Below are positions 5,706 through 5,957 of a DNA stretch of 5,957 bases, in pieces. The notes under the pieces were generated by a model. The model worked only from the letters and a program-made list of their open reading frames with translations. It had not been told where the DNA came from and searched no databases. Within the stretch, counting starts at the first letter, position 1. The number at the start of each line of letters is the position of its first letter. A program made the position numbers and the translations under genes. The stretch comes from JANXLS01 sp038227045 (GTDB lineage Bacteria > Planctomycetota > SZUA-567 > H5-PLA8), in NCBI GenBank assembly GCA_038227045.1, contig JBBRQD010000210.1, positions 1 to 5,957 on the forward strand, read 5' to 3'.

Positions 5706-5957
5706 ATTTCAGGACTCCGGGACTGCTCATTCTGCAACAAATCGGTCCCCTTTAATAAGCGGACTGCGCATCAAAGACAACACTTTTGTTCTTCTGCCAA
5801 ATTCAAGGGACAGTCCAGAATGGCACATAGTTAAGCCGTTTTCAAGAGTTTTGCCCTCAGGACTGCGCGGGGTTGGTTGAGTAAATCGTATTGTTTGGGA
5901 CGCCGCTTGACGGCCCGCGGTTCGACCCGGCATGGGCGATGTGGATTAAGATCGCGA
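5706..5957. other. Non-coding tail with short GGACTG-type direct and inverted repeats
   Basis: No convincing gene on either strand. The 9-mer GGACTGCGC occurs at 5761-5769 and 5860-5868. GGACTG at 5761 is mirrored by CAGTCC at 5811-5816, enclosing 56 bp. TCAGGACT occurs near 5709 and again near 5857. A possible weak stem just after gene 2 pairs GGGAC (about 5719) with GTCCC (about 5746), loop ~21 bases, followed by CTTTAATAA; as a terminator it is unconvincing. The repeats might be remains of a mobile-element end. Confidence 0.35.

Noticed and set aside
5727..5933. 68-residue minus-strand frame in the 3' tail
   Set aside because: No ribosome-binding site, low-complexity composition and no recognisable motif; it spans the short repeats.
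5915..5940. GGTTCGACCC resembling a tRNA T-arm
   Set aside because: The flanking bases do not form the five-pair T stem, and no anticodon arm or acceptor stem can be placed upstream. Not a tRNA or attachment site on this evidence.
1..5957. CRISPR array, toxin-antitoxin pair or defence system
   Set aside because: No regularly spaced repeats and no nuclease, toxin or antitoxin motifs were seen; the repeats present are one two-copy gene cassette and IS ends.

Overview
The window looks like accessory chromosomal DNA of a planctomycete. No rRNA or marker gene is present, so this rests on two things recalled from family knowledge and not searched: the HU-type protein, and two exported proteins built from helical modules (a YWCKKKM N-terminal block, an 'NLAVGK...GWWDLGEK' block and a beta-rich C-terminal domain) that recur in large planctomycete paralogue families.

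Layout. Positions 3-1115 are a complete IS630/Tc1-family insertion sequence bounded by TA dinucleotides and imperfect terminal inverted repeats. Its transposase is split into two frames at an A8 run (514-521). The element sits inside an HU-family gene. HU residue 7 onward resumes directly after the right TA, and only two bases of the gene's 5' side lie in the window, so the HU gene is disrupted at about codon 6. HU ends at 1385. A 174-bp intergenic stretch follows, its last 105 bp being the start of a duplicated cassette. Gene 1 (1560-3530) and gene 2 (3897-5705) are tandem paralogues encoding Sec-exported modular proteins of 656 and 602 aa.

The two genes share an approximately 425-bp 5' cassette (1455-1879 and 3793-4216) containing promoter, ribosome-binding site, signal peptide and the first ~107 codons. 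It is about 95% identical by eye. Past it, identity drops to about 75% for some 130 bp, and then only distant protein-level similarity remains. The C-terminal domains differ. Between the genes (3531-3792) an unidentified reading frame with neither start nor natural end stops exactly at the second cassette's left edge, which suggests a gene fragment cut by the duplication. The last 252 bp (5706-5957) hold no convincing gene, only short GGACTG-type direct and inverted repeats.

Functionally, nothing ties the IS and HU to the exported proteins beyond position. The most interesting structure is the duplicated 5' cassette joined to divergent downstream modules, a pattern of promoter/export-signal/N-domain reuse or recent gene conversion.
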